Shown: positions 49,326 through 60,322, counted from the stretch's first letter. The stretch: 64,000 bases of DNA from Halicephalobus mephisto (GCA_009193035.1 SWDT01000300.1:53692-117691), one strand, 5' to 3'. Numbers and translations: made by a program. The notes: generated by a model not told the origin, from the sequence alone.

Positions 49326-50244
49326 ATGAAGACTCAATTCATTCTCCTTGTTGCTCTCCTCGGATTCTCCAACGCCTTCTTGTTCGGAGGCTTGGGAGGC
49401 GGTGGCGGCGGTAAGTAATCACTATTCTTTCTTATCTAGAGTTCTAACATCAAAGTACTAAGTTTCCATCAGTTTTCGATAAGGAAATAACTATCTTTCT
49501 TCCACTGGGATATGGAAGTCTCTTATGTTGACTTCACTAGGTGACATAGAAGCCTACTATATCCTCTTAAAACATGCTTACTTACTGATTTCCTAGTAAT
49601 CATTATCATAGCCTCTTAAATCACTGCAGCTTAGTATCATTCAACTGACTTAATTGATTTCAGGATGTGGCTGCGGAGCCCCTGCCCCTGCTCCTTCTTG
49701 TGGAGGTGGATGTGGTGCTCCTGCTCCAGCTCCCTGCGGAGGTGGATGTGGTGCTCCTGCCCCAGCTCCTTGCGGAGGTGGATGCGGTGCTCCTGCCCCA
49801 GCTCCCTGCGGAGGTGGATGTGGTGCTCCTGCCCCCTCTTTTGCCCCAGCTCCTTGCGGAGGTGCTCCTTCTGGAGGATGCGGAGGCGGATATGCTGCTC
49901 CTGCTGCCCCTGCTCCCTCTTTCGCCCCAGCTCCTTGCGGAGGAGCTCCTTCTGGAGGATGTGGAGGTGGATATGCTGCTCCTGCCGCTGCTCCTTCTTA
50001 TGCTGCTCCTGCTCCCTCTTTCGCCCCTGCCCCATCCGGAGGATATGCTACCGCTCCAGCTGCTGCTCCTGCTCCTTCTTTCGCCCCTGCCCCATCCTAC
50101 GCTCCAGCTCCATCCTTCGCTCCAGCCCCAGCTCCCGCTCCCGCTCCATCCTACGCTCCAGCTTCCTCTGGAGGATACCAAGCCGGACCTGCTCCCTCCT
50201 TCGCCCCCTCCGGAGGATCCTACGCTCAAGCTGGCAAGAAATAA
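49326..50244 (+). CDS. Secreted Gly/Ala/Pro/Cys-rich structural protein D (221 aa)
   Basis: Exons 49326-49410 and 49664-50244. The signal peptide (MKTQFILLVALLGFSNAFLF) is followed by GGLGGGGG. Exon 2 begins CGCGAPAPAPSCGGGCGAPAPAP and has four CGGGCGAPAPAP units, two GGAPSGGCGGGYAAPA units, and many APSFAPAP / APSYAPAP units, ending GSYAQAGKK. The mix of Cys-Gly-Gly-Gly-Cys and Tyr/Phe-Ala-Pro repeats suggests an elastic extracellular matrix or cuticle component. It is closest to gene A in its repeat types but shares its exon-1 region and intron with gene B, so the gene is mosaic. AATAAA is at 50366. Large frames on other strands across exon 2 are shadows of the GC-rich repeats. Confidence 0.9.
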
Positions 50245-50656
50245 GCAACTTCTCATCGTCCAGATTCTTCTCTGGAGATCTTAGCGAAACCACAGCTTTC
50301 TGTACATTATGTGAGAAAGGATTGTTAAAAGTTTACGTGTGCCAGTACTCTCAGAGTAACAGGGGAATAAAATTTCACATGATGATTTTACTTATAACAG
50401 CATCTCAGAGCAACAACTCGAGTATCTTTGAAAAATCTAGTAAGATATTCAAGTTTATAATCTTGAAATTGACTCTGCCGAAACAATAGAAACTACTTCA
50501 ATCGAGATTAAAGTATCCATCATCATAAATAGTAGAGGAGATATAGCAATAATATAATGTTTTATGTAATATATTGTGTTTAATAGACTGTATATAATAC
50601 ATTATATGATGGTGAAGCTAATTGACTAATAACATTTTAGCAAATTATAAGAGACA

Positions 50657-50950
50657 TTATTCATTGATACTCATAAAGTTGATTAATCTGCATTTCTCTA
50701 ATCTGTTTGTTGAAATCGAAGATACAAAGATAAAATCCAATAGCCTTAATCCTGATTCTGATATTTTGACAGATTCTTCCTCAAGTGCATCGGGGAACAT
50801 AGAATATTCATTACAATCGGACATTTGAGATTTTACTAATCGAAGGAATCGCAGCTTCATCATAAACATTAATAACTCGTTTATTCGTGTCAAAACCATG
50901 AGTAGCATCATAAATAAGATTGACCAAAGTGTGACAATGGATTTTTTCAT
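50657..50950 (-). CDS. Hypothetical small protein with hydrophobic N-terminus (97 aa)
   Basis: A single-exon minus-strand frame with ATG at 50950. Residues 1-20 (MKKSIVTLWSILFMMLLMVL) look like a signal peptide. A Met/Leu/Arg-rich stretch follows, then an acidic segment (DALEEESVKISESGLRLLDF) and a short basic tail. A small secreted peptide precursor is possible, but there is no repeat, no Cys pattern and no family I recognise. AT-rich codon use means a chance frame is not excluded. Confidence 0.3.
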   Translation of the reverse strand: MKKSIVTLWSILFMMLLMVLTRINELLMFMMKLRFLRLVKSQMSDCNEYSMFPDALEEESVKISESGLRLLDFIFVSSISTNRLEKCRLINFMSINE

Positions 50951-52802
50951 TATGATCTTTAAGAACTATCAAATAGAAGTAATACTTCACTTTTGAATGT
51001 TAATTACACGTACTTTTTTATTATTCTGTGGATGAATATATTGTAGAAAAAAGTTTATCTTCAAATTTTGACGGTCAAAAAGTTGGGTTTAACAAACTAG
51101 TTAATGATTTGTTTTTAATTAGAGTTGATATGTAAGTAAAATCGGAGGATCAACAAAGTATTGAAAAAATCGTCTGAGGATAAATATCATGGATTAACTA
51201 TTAAGATAATCAAATAACTAGTAGGATTTATAAAGCGAAAAGTCAATCAAGAAATGTCCGAATGCAAAAAGAGATATTTAGAAAATAATAAAAATGATCA
51301 AAATTGGAGGGTTAAACAATGTATAGTAGTTTATAAAATATCGCTTTTTACTTTTATATTTTAAAAACTCGAAAGCTAATTCTTGTACAGTCAAAACTAT
51401 CTAAAACGTATCTCAAGATAACAAAGTTGTACATTAAAATAAGTCTTCTGGTTTTACAATCAAAGTGAATAATAATAGTTCATTAAACGGACTGTAGATA
51501 TTTAACGAATATGGCATTATTTAATGAAACATAATTGATCATAAAAAGTTATCACAATGAATGAAACAACTACAAAGGTTTCATTATTATAGAACAGATT
51601 AAAATCTTGGATTTCCGCTATAAGAACTCAGAACTACTCCAACATAAAATCTACTATCTACTGTAAAGAACATATTCAAAGTTTCAATATTATCGAAACT
51701 TGAAATCACTGAATTCGTCTAGTAAAAAACAAAGAATTCATCAACTGATTTCAGTTGTTATCTCTGAAGTTCCATTTTTGATTTCTTCAGTCAGGTTGCG
51801 AAGAACTTTCATTGCTCTAGAAACAACGTCTTTCAACAGATGTGGACAGGAAGTAGAAAAATGTCATTGAAAAATGAATTAACGTGAAGAGAGCGCAAGT
51901 ACTCTCTTATACCACAATCACGCGAAGAATGGCTTAAAATAATGGTTGCGTATTGTACATTGTCCTTGAATTATCTCTCAAAGGTTTAACGTTGCTCTTT
52001 TGGTAAAAACTGGTCATGTAGGAAGTTTTTTAGAAAACATTTTTGCAGTCACATATTTCCTTGAGTACTTTATAACTCTTTCAAAATTTGAATAGTTAAG
52101 TTTTTTTAAAATATTTATTAAATTTTTTCATGTTTTGAGAGAGGAATCTCATACAACATATTTGACGAACAATTGCAAATTTCAAATGGCTGTAACTCGG
52201 CGAATAAAGAATGAATTTTTATAATTCTTACTTTGTTAGATTCTTATGAGGTTGGAATTTCGTTTTTTATCGAAAAATAAAATTAGAAATAGTTTTCATT
52301 GAAGAATTAAACATTGTAAAAATTTTTCCTTATATTCCCAAACTTTTAATTCTCGGCGTTTTCTTCCATTGCCCAATTTGCTTCTGTAAAGAAAATTAGG
52401 ATCATTATATTCCGAAAAAATAATACTTATTTTGATTCAACTTTGATCGTAAAATAACAAAAGCACCAAAGTTTAGTAATCAAAGATTAAAAATTTGATT
52501 AAATATTTATTGAATTGCAGTTATTTAAAATTTGGAATTTCCACATGCTTCGTTAATAATTAGGGTTTCGAACATAGATTTGATGGATATCCTTCGATAT
52601 ATCGAAATAACATGTAGTGAAATCCCGATAGATTTGAATTTTTCACTGTTCTTGATTTGCCAGAACTGGTGACGAAATAATGATCTAGTTCTTGTTTGGC
52701 GAACTGTCGTCCTCGAAATGGAATTGAAATTGACGGTCCGAATCGTCTCGAAGGAAAAAAAACAATTCATATTTTAGTTGTTGAAACTGGTTCCAAAGGT
52801 GA

Positions 52803-52810
52803 TATAAAAG
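52803..52810 (+). promoter_or_regulatory. TATA box of the Gly/Tyr-rich peptide gene
   Basis: TATAAAAG lies 60 bp before the ATG at 52863, the same distance class as in genes B-D. Confidence 0.65.
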
Positions 52811-52862
52811 GTCCTTGATTTTTAATTCTACTTATTGTCTATTTTGGTTTCAAATTTAAAAA

Positions 52863-53129
52863 ATGTCCAAGTTATTGGTCTCTGTGATTTTCACCTTATT
52901 TATCGGAATCTCCTTGGCTCAGTATTATCCCTATGGATACGGTGGATATCCCATGTACGGAGGATATGGTGGATACCCCATGCATGGAGGGTATGGAGGA
53001 TACGGTGGATATGGTGGATATCCCATGTACGGTCACGGAATGTACGGCTCTAGGATGATGCACGGAATGATGACAGGAGCTAGAATCGGAGCTGCACTGG
53101 GGATGATGGGTGGACTTATTGGTAAATGA
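52863..53129 (+). CDS. Secreted Gly/Tyr/Met-rich peptide (88 aa)
   Basis: Single-exon gene. Residues 1-20 (MSKLLVSVIFTLFIGISLAQ) are a clear signal peptide. The mature part is built from YGGYGGYP(M) repeats, then GMYGSRMMHGMM, and ends in a mostly hydrophobic, Gly-rich segment (ARIGAALGMMGGLIGK). YGGYG repeats are typical of nematode neuropeptide-like/caenacin antimicrobial peptides of the epidermis and of Gly/Tyr-rich cuticle proteins. The C-terminal segment would suit membrane interaction, which favours a defence role, but this is inference. There is no dibasic processing between repeats. It shares a TATA promoter and a terminal Gly-Lys with the A-D proteins but is not homologous to them. 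Confidence 0.85.
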   Translation: MSKLLVSVIFTLFIGISLAQYYPYGYGGYPMYGGYGGYPMHGGYGGYGGYGGYPMYGHGMYGSRMMHGMMTGARIGAALGMMGGLIGK

Positions 53130-53982
53130 AGTCTGCACACAAAGAAAGGTGCATAGTAATAATGTGTGGATACACGAAAACGGCTCTGGTATATTGGATA
53201 CGTTATTTAATATACCGATACATTAAGCTGATATCGATACATTGTATTCAATGTGTCAGTACTTTAAATATAACGTAGCTGATATATTAGAGTCACTTTA
53301 ATGTACCCTTTTTATGTGCACTACTTCCACAAGAATGAAAATTACTTATTTGATTGTATTTAAAATTTATATTTTTTACAAATATTATAAAATTCACCGA
53401 GTAAAAAACGTTTGCGAAAAACAAAGTGAATTGAACATTGGATAGTAACTTTGACTACTCCAATAAGAATTGAGAAGTGCTCAAAGGCAGTCATTGTTCT
53501 TGATTTCGTTGGAAGTAGTTTTAGACAGTGATTTCGACAGTTCTAATGAAGAAACAGTAATTAATCTTGATTTTGAAAAACTTCAGTCATTATTCAAATG
53601 ACAGCTGCAAAGAGATAATAAATAGTGACTGAAAATGGACACTACCTATGACTCTTGTTGGAATTGTAAAAATGACTATCTCAAAACAACTTCAGTGAGA
53701 AAACAGATAGTATCTACTTTTGATTTAAATATGTTTTCACTCACTATTCATTTTTAAAGTTATGAATAGTGATTCCGATAATTCTTTCAGTCACTATCCA
53801 AATGACAACATCAAGAAGAGAATTAGTACTGCTTAATCCTTAGGCACTATCCTTGATTCTTATTAAAATTCCCAAAATTACTACCTAAAAGCAGCTCCAG
53901 TAAAATGCGAGATAATAACTAACAATGAGTACTATTCAAAATTCCTTTGGAACTTTTCTGACCATTTTTGTAACAAATCTTT
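53130..53982. repeat. Intergenic DNA; GTCACTATCC/GGATAGTGAC repeat cluster 9 from about 53435
   Basis: From 53435 to 53960 there are degenerate copies (GGATAGTAACTTTGAC, AGTCACTATCC, ATAGTGACTGAAAATGGACA). The first 300 bp contains a small ATATTGGATAC/GATACATT repetitive patch. No gene. Confidence 0.6.
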
Positions 53983-56900
53983 TCAAATACTGGCAGGTCT
54001 TCTTGCTCTGAGAATCGTTTCGTCATCGTTGGCAAACTTAAAATCCGGATAAACAGTGCTGTGAACGACCTCTTTTTCTTGCAGTTTGCTGACTTCCGAT
54101 TGTTGTGCTTCCTGTTCTCTGATCACGTCCATTGGAATGAGGACTTGGAAGTCTTCTCTCGGAACAATCGGGGTTCCGACTGCTGGACGCACTGCGTCAA
54201 CAGGGGAATCGTCTTGGATTCTGATTGGAGTGTCGGATTTAGTATCAGACGAGAAAAAAACTCCTGCTTTCACTGCGGGAACTGTTGAGGGGTTTGGTCT
54301 TGAGGCCGCGGTGGTCTTAGATTCTGGCTGAAGACTTTTTACTGTGTTTGGTGGAAAATAAACATAGAAATTAATTGGATTATTGGGATGATGGACTAAT
54401 GAAGGGGTTGATGTTGTTATCGATGAACGAGTTAACAATGTTGTCGTAGGTCGAGTTGATGAAGCCGCTGTTGAATTACTTATTGCCAAAGTCTTCAATG
54501 TAGTTTTCACTAAAGGTGTTGTAGAAGTAGTTGGTGAACTTTTCGTCGTTGAACTGTTTGTTGAATTTCTCTTAGTGCTTGTGCTGTTCACTACACTCTG
54601 TGGGTCTTGATTCTCGGGTCGAATGAAGGGTCTCAACGTCGTCGAACTAACACCTTTTACAGTAACCAAAACAGGGCCTTTTTCTCTGCTCTCGTTCTTA
54701 GGCCTAATGAACGGCTTCACAGTGAAGTTCGTGCCGGGATCTGAGTCAACAGAATGGAGTGTGAAATTTGGACTTACAAGTTTCCCTTCTTCCACTGGTA
54801 CAAAGGGATTCAGTCTACTCATATTAGATACTGTAGAATTGTTAGGAAAAGTAGTTACTGGTCGGGCTGTCGTTGTGGTGGTTACTGTAGAATTCACTTT
54901 GCTTGTATTGGATGTTGTAGAATTATTAGAAACAGTAGCCACTGGGCGAACCGTCGTTGTAGTGGTTAATGTAATATTCAACTTTTTCGTTGTAGAACCC
55001 AGTCCCCCCAGAGTGATAGGTTGAACTGGTTTGATTCCTGCAACATTCACGTTGCTTCGGTTTTTGGACCTTTCTTCAGCCTTGTTCACAATGAGGGTGA
55101 AATTTTTGACTAATTCGTTCATGTTAATGTTGGATACATTTGAATTTCTAATTACTGTACTATTATTGGTTAGATTTTGTACTCCAAAAATCGGAGGAAA
55201 TTCGCCATCTCGGAAAGAATCTGGAGAATCCCAGTTCTCACTACTAGTTCCGTTGGGTTTCGACGGTGGGGGCGTTGGTTCTGAAAATAACTTGTTTTAG
55301 AAAAACAGTTTTGAATCAAATTGTATTTTTTAATTTTTAAGTTCTGACTACAAAGCGAGCTATTTTTCCGCTTTTTAGAGATCTCGAAATTAAAATTGTT
55401 TATTATTTAAAAAGTCATGATTTTTTTAGTTTCTATAGTCCTATAGTAAATTTCAGTATTTTCTTATATTTCACAGATTCTGTAGTCAAAAAAATCCTCG
55501 GAAATTAAAAACAGACCTACTTCTGTAAAATTCAAAACTTACGTCCAAACAACGGCTGCAATTTAGTAAATCTGGCTTCGCAATTTTCTTCATCGATCGC
55601 GTCTTGACAATCTGGAAAAATATTTACTCTTAACAAATAACAAAGTTGTCAACAATGAGGAATACAGTATCTTTGAAAACTCACCAATGTAACCGTCACA
55701 TTTCCATTCATTTCGAACACATTTAGATTGGTTTGATCTTGGATCAGTGCATTGGAAATGAAAAGGTTCGCATTCTCCTCTGTCTTCTCTGGATCCACAG
55801 GAAAAATGGTACTCGTCATCGCCTTCGGGGCAATCATTAGCAGAATCTGGAAATGCTCGGATAAATAGATATTACATCACCAAATTATGATTTTCCAAGT
55901 ATCGTTGAGGGCAATTCGGAGTTTTAAAACTGATAATTTTGAAAAATTTGAATGGTATAAAAATCCGATAATTTTCATTGTAGTATTCTGTAAAATTTGA
56001 AATTCGATTGTTTTTACTTATATTTTGGAGTTCTGTAGATGGGTTGAAAAATTTCTTAAAGAGAAATTGTTGGATTGTGCACGATCTATTTGAGTGGAAG
56101 TCACATAGCGTTGGTCCCGAAGGGAAATACCCTGAGGACCAACGAAAGGCGTACGATTGGGGGTTGGTGGCAATTGGGAGATTGCGCAATAATTGTGATA
56201 GAGTTGTAATTTATCTCGTGCCTGTGGCCCCAATAAAGTTATTTCCACATATTTGTGTCTACATGCGGATCCGGATTCCCCAGTGACGATCCAACAGAAA
56301 TCAAACAAAGGATTTGCGAATCTATTAAGATGATAATATCCAAATTTGCCGAGAAATTTCTGCAGAAAACACGAGGTTTCTTTTTAGATTTTTCAATTCT
56401 TCAAAATTTCGAAATCAAAAAATTAGAATTTACTTTTATACTTTGAACTTCTGAAATTAAAAGAGAAATTGTTTTCAAAGCCTTCCTATCAAAAACCACA
56501 GTTGATTTCTATGGGGTTATTACTGTTGAAGTATAAAAAATATAAATTAGTAAAAATCCAAATTGAAGGAAATTACTGAATTTAATTCAATGAAAAAACG
56601 TTATTTTAAAAAAATTTATTTTTAATCATTTTTTTTGCGAAAGTATACTCAAACTAGAAAGGATGATTTTTGAACGAAAAATCTCACGCTTCTATCAGTT
56701 GGTTTACTGTCAGTCGCGAGTGCATTAAATATTAGTTGGATTATTAACTTTTACTTTTATTTTTATTTCTATTTCGCACTATGTCAAATTTACAAACAAT
56801 TCAATTTCAAAGGATTATTAACGACTGTTACTATTTTGCACGTATCATTATTGCTATGTCAACCAGTTTTAATATTTTGTCGTTTTTCATAGGTTTTAAA

Positions 56901-57462
56901 ATGGAAACTCCAGCCTCCAATCAACTGCTCAGAGTTGGAAACAGTTGTGCTGGTAATAATTGTTGCTATATCGGCCAGTTCTAATATCTTTTTGTTTTTC
57001 ACGAGATCCTTATGGATTTCACAACACAACACTTATCGTACAGTTAAAATAATTTATGTGGGTTTTTGAGTTGAGACTAAAAATATAGAATTTTTCATTT
57101 GTGTAATTATGAAAATTGCTAAATACCGAGTAATTTTTAAAAAATCCCAGAACCTTAAATGATGTTCTGTAATTTTACTGAATATTATAAAGAATATCTT
57201 TGAACACTTCCTAGTTTGAACGTAATAAGAGTTTTTCGAAAACTAATGTTCTTAATTACTGGATTAAAAAACAAACCACAAAGCCAAGTTAACGGAATGC
57301 ATCTGCCACCTTCACATTCGTAAAATCCGTTTTCTTCCGTGCAAGCTGAAATACTACAGTAATATAGATAACAAAGTCACAGAACTCACGTATGACTCCC
57401 AAGACTCCGATAAAAAGTTCCACCAAGAAGATAAAGTTAATACTTTTTTCGAAAATATTCAT
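53983..57462 (-). CDS. Secreted protein with two LDL-receptor class A domains and mucin-like tail (556 aa)
   Basis: Minus-strand exons 57462-57390, 57345-57277, 55846-55685, 55611-55543 and 55280-53983 splice in phase. Exon 1 encodes a signal sequence (INFIFLVELFIGVLG). LDLa 1 runs from CTEENGFYECEGGRCIPL to CDSANDCPEGDDE, and LDLa 2 from CEPFHFQC to CDGYIDCQDAIDEENC. Both keep the acidic C-terminal calcium box and split between exons. The rest is a long Thr/Ser/Pro-rich segment with many N-x-S/T sites and TTTTTVRPV repeats, ending RARRPASI without a membrane segment. It is probably a heavily O-glycosylated extracellular or cuticle-lining protein that binds a ligand through the LDLa modules; the ligand is unknown. 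A possible alternative first exon ends near 57530. The upstream Met at 57498 is also in frame. The 1.4-kb third-intron space holds a structured GC-richer block. Confidence 0.85.
56040..56310. other. GC-richer structured block inside an intron
   Basis: CGTTGGTCC (56109-56117) pairs perfectly with GGACCAACG (56136-56144), with a nested GGG/CCC. The next 100 bp is also GC-richer than its surroundings and open on both strands. It does not match the U1, U2, U4, U5 or U6 snRNA patterns I know, nor a tRNA. It could be a non-coding RNA gene, a short transposon remnant, or an unspliced alternative exon. Confidence 0.35.
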
Positions 57463-58060
57463 TTTGAAATTACATGGCAGTTTAAATTTAGTGTTCAAAA
57501 CAAAAATAGGAAAAGGAATAACTTGCTTTTGTCACTTGAAAATCCATTGTTGAGGGACAAACAGATTTCGGGAAGAATCTCCATGACTACTACTTCAGGA
57601 CCGGCACCACGTGGAGCAATTTTCAGAAGGGTTTGGAAAAAATAAAAACTGAAATTATTTGTAGTTTTTTTAAAGAAAATAATTGCAAGGATTTCGAAAA
57701 TATATAAAAGTCAATTGGGAAAGAAAGGTTTGAGTGTTAGGTAGAACGAGATAGGAGGGAAGTGAATTCAGGTATACAGTTGCACAAGTTCATGTGAAAT
57801 TCGGTATTGCGATTATTAATTCAAGTAATGATTATTGAAATTGCAAATGTTCGGAATTCTTATTTATTATTATAATTACAATGCAAACAAGTTAACAATG
57901 TCATCATTACAATGCTCAGAATATAATTTGAACGTAATACTGTGCTGTTACAACTACGAAAAAAAAGACAGATGTTTTTAAATAATACGACATATTGAAA
58001 TTGATATTCTGCCGTATTTAATCAGCTGTTTTTCAACAAAAATATAACTTTAAAGATTTA
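57463..58060. other. Intergenic spacer / possible alternative first exon of the LDLa gene
   Basis: On the minus strand around 57630-57535 a coding-like frame (IAPRGAGPEVVVMEILPEIC) ends at a GTGACA donor-like site whose phase would fit the LDLa exon at 57345. No other feature is seen. Confidence 0.3.
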
Positions 58061-59098
58061 TCAATTTAGTCCTTCAAAATTTACAACATGTGCAGATATG
58101 GGTATTTGTTCTTGTGGTTTGATTTTCATGGATATAACTCTGTTCACACATCGAATAACGAATTCCCTGTATGGTCTGATTATAAGAACTGTAAAAACAC
58201 TGTCGACGATAGGTAAACTCCAGAGGAAGAAAAATGCCACATGTTCAATAATAAACGAAAAGTGGAATATCATCGTCAATATAACGACAATGAAAGTAAA
58301 GGTCATTACGGTAATTATTGTTAGACACTGAACCAAAACACATTTAAATAACATTACGTGAATTGCCTTAGCATGGAGAGAAAACTTGTTTAGACAGGTT
58401 TTCAGTTTGTGAATACAAAGAATAAAGAAGATTAGGAAAAATGACACAACTATGACAATGGCAAAAATTAAAGCAATAAACAAAATCGGAGTGATGGGAG
58501 TTTCAAGATCGAGACAAAGAAGACTTGGCTGCCAAGCTAGTAGTTTCTCCCCATCAATTATATTATCTCTAATTAGTTTCGCCGTTTCTTCTGAGCTTCG
58601 AATGAACGGAGTGTAATAGGTGAAGTAAATAGCCACAGGGAGATACATTACAAAGAGGATTGACAGAAAAGCATAATAAAATTGTGGATGTTCATATACT
58701 TTTCGTCTCTTTGGAATGGTGTTCCTCGTAGCGAAATACCGGTTTATCAGCATCATGCTTAATATTACGCCGATTGCAAAAAAATCCAAAACCATGAAGA
58801 GAATAAGAGCTTTGGACATTGGCAAACTCATCGGACTAAGAAGACCCTTCGGATAGATAATCGGTATTAGACTAAATGCAATCGGTTTGTACAGTAGCTG
58901 GCTCAATTCAAACAGAAACTGCAATATCGTGTAGGATAGTAGCAATTTCTTGAAGGATTTCATCGATTTTGGGGTCTTGCAAAGTACAATTAAAATAACA
59001 CAAAATGACACCACAATTCCAATAAAGCTTGTGATCATCATTATTACTGAATATACATTGATAATGGATTCAGGGTAGATTGTTTCCAGAGGAATCAT
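58061..59098 (-). CDS. Serpentine chemoreceptor (7TM GPCR, SRH/STR-type), 345 aa
   Basis: A single uninterrupted frame of 345 codons. Seven hydrophobic segments can be traced: about 14-40, 50-72, 90-118, 143-163, 202-230, 246-272 and 280-305. The first loop has basic residues (CKTPKSMKSFKK), the third segment is followed by NRYFATR at the DRY position, segment six starts after SLHAKAIHVML, and segment seven carries SLPIVDSVFTVLIIRPYREF, the signature end of nematode SRH/STR/SRI receptors. Length matches the family. It probably acts in sensory cilia as an odorant or pheromone receptor. It has no introns, which is unusual for this superfamily and could point to retroposition, although the frame is intact. 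Subfamily assignment is tentative. Confidence 0.88.
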   Translation of the reverse strand: MIPLETIYPESIINVYSVIMMITSFIGIVVSFCVILIVLCKTPKSMKSFKKLLLSYTILQFLFELSQLLYKPIAFSLIPIIYPKGLLSPMSLPMSKALILFMVLDFFAIGVILSMMLINRYFATRNTIPKRRKVYEHPQFYYAFLSILFVMYLPVAIYFTYYTPFIRSSEETAKLIRDNIIDGEKLLAWQPSLLCLDLETPITPILFIALIFAIVIVVSFFLIFFILCIHKLKTCLNKFSLHAKAIHVMLFKCVLVQCLTIITVMTFTFIVVILTMIFHFSFIIEHVAFFFLWSLPIVDSVFTVLIIRPYREFVIRCVNRVISMKIKPQEQIPISAHVVNFEGLN

Positions 59099-59987
59099 TT
59101 TTGGGATGCACTTGTCTCCAACAGCAATCCAGTTGAACTTAATGTCTAATCGTAATTAGAAAAAAATCATAGTAAAATATCAATTTTTAAAGCATTAAAT
59201 ATGTGGGTGGCAGATTTAAAGGTCATTAATAGTATAAAGCAGGTGCTGACTTATTTTTAATATACAACAACATTTCTAAGAAGAAAACTATTCATACACT
59301 AGAGTTTTTATGAGATTTTAATTTTTTCGACACTCCCAGTCCTAATTGTAACTTTGTTAGCGTTCAGTAGTTTTCAACACTGAATTCAGCCATATGTAAC
59401 ATTCTTGTGAATTTTTTATCTAGACACAAACTATTGATTTGAAAATTTCTCGAAAATAAGTACAAAATTTTAATAACGTGATATTAAGAGATCTGATAAA
59501 ATCGAATTATGTTGATTGGAACAGCTAAGTTCGTAGCTATGTATTAATATGCAGAACATTTGTTTTATCCACTATGAATTAGGATACGACAGATTTTACA
59601 AGTATCTTAATTTTATCTCTGACTTTTTCTCATAATTGTTTCAAATAAAAACTTAGCTCACACTATATTAAAGAGTAATATAGAATACATTAACGATATC
59701 AAGTTACTATCCGTATTACTTTTAAATCCAAGTTTTGATTAGAAAATTAAAACAATAATAACGCAAAACGCGGATCTCGTTCCAATGCGAGATCCTCTGA
59801 AAACAAATCAAATGAGGTTCAAATTCCCAGTATTTAAGGAAGTTACCAAACCCCCTATCATTCGTGTAGCAGGTATTAAGGCTCTATTATATATTACTGT
59901 GTTTATTCTCTATACTATCCTATTGTCCTATAGATTTGGGTTATTTGTGTTTTAATGTAATTGAACAAAGGACTACTCCTCCTCTCT
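59099..59987. other. Intergenic DNA between chemoreceptor and Maverick block
   Basis: AT-rich, no gene. GGATCTCG/CGAGATCC (59772-59779 and 59788-59795) forms a perfect 8-bp hairpin followed by a tRNA-B-box-like GGTTCAAATTCC at 59817, but no tRNA fold could be drawn. Confidence 0.5.
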
Positions 59988-60215
59988 AGTAGTAGTATAT
60001 ATAGGGGGTTTCTAAAACACTCTTTTCCCCCACTTACCCATTCCTGAGTATATGGGGTATTACGTGTAATTTTAGATAGACATATATAAATTTACTAAAT
60101 GGATACGTGCCCCTCACGTATAAATCCAACAAATATATTTATTAAAACGGATACGGGGCATTACGTATAATTCCAGCAAAATATATATTTTTACTAAAAT
60201 GATACGAGCCCTCTA
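59988..60215. mobile_element. Candidate Maverick terminus with subterminal repeats
   Basis: The sequence starting AGTAGTAGTATATATAGGGG begins with AG, as Polinton/Maverick termini do. GGGGG and CCCCC arms follow, then three imperfect copies of TACGT(G/A)TAA...ATATAT..TTTACTAAA..GATACG (starting about 60060, 60115 and 60161). It lies directly upstream of the protease gene. The matching opposite terminus would be beyond the window, so this remains a candidate. Confidence 0.4.
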
Positions 60216-60322
60216 GTGTCCCTCTAGAATCCACTGGAATAGACTCTAACGCAGTCAGGTATTTTATGCAATTTAGTCAATTTTTCTTGATTATAAATAA
60301 ATAACAAGTTATCTAAGGGTAA

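Larger units (their letters stand above)
50245..52862. other. Intergenic DNA
   Basis: AT-rich sequence with no array. It holds one doubtful minus-strand small frame (50657-50950) and a GC-richer patch near 52640-52760 with coding-like codons on both strands that I cannot resolve. TATAAAAG at 52803 serves the next gene. Confidence 0.45.

Noticed and set aside
59772..59830. tRNA gene or tRNA-derived element (hairpin plus GGTTCAAATTCC)
   Set aside because: No acceptor stem, no A box and the T-arm does not pair.
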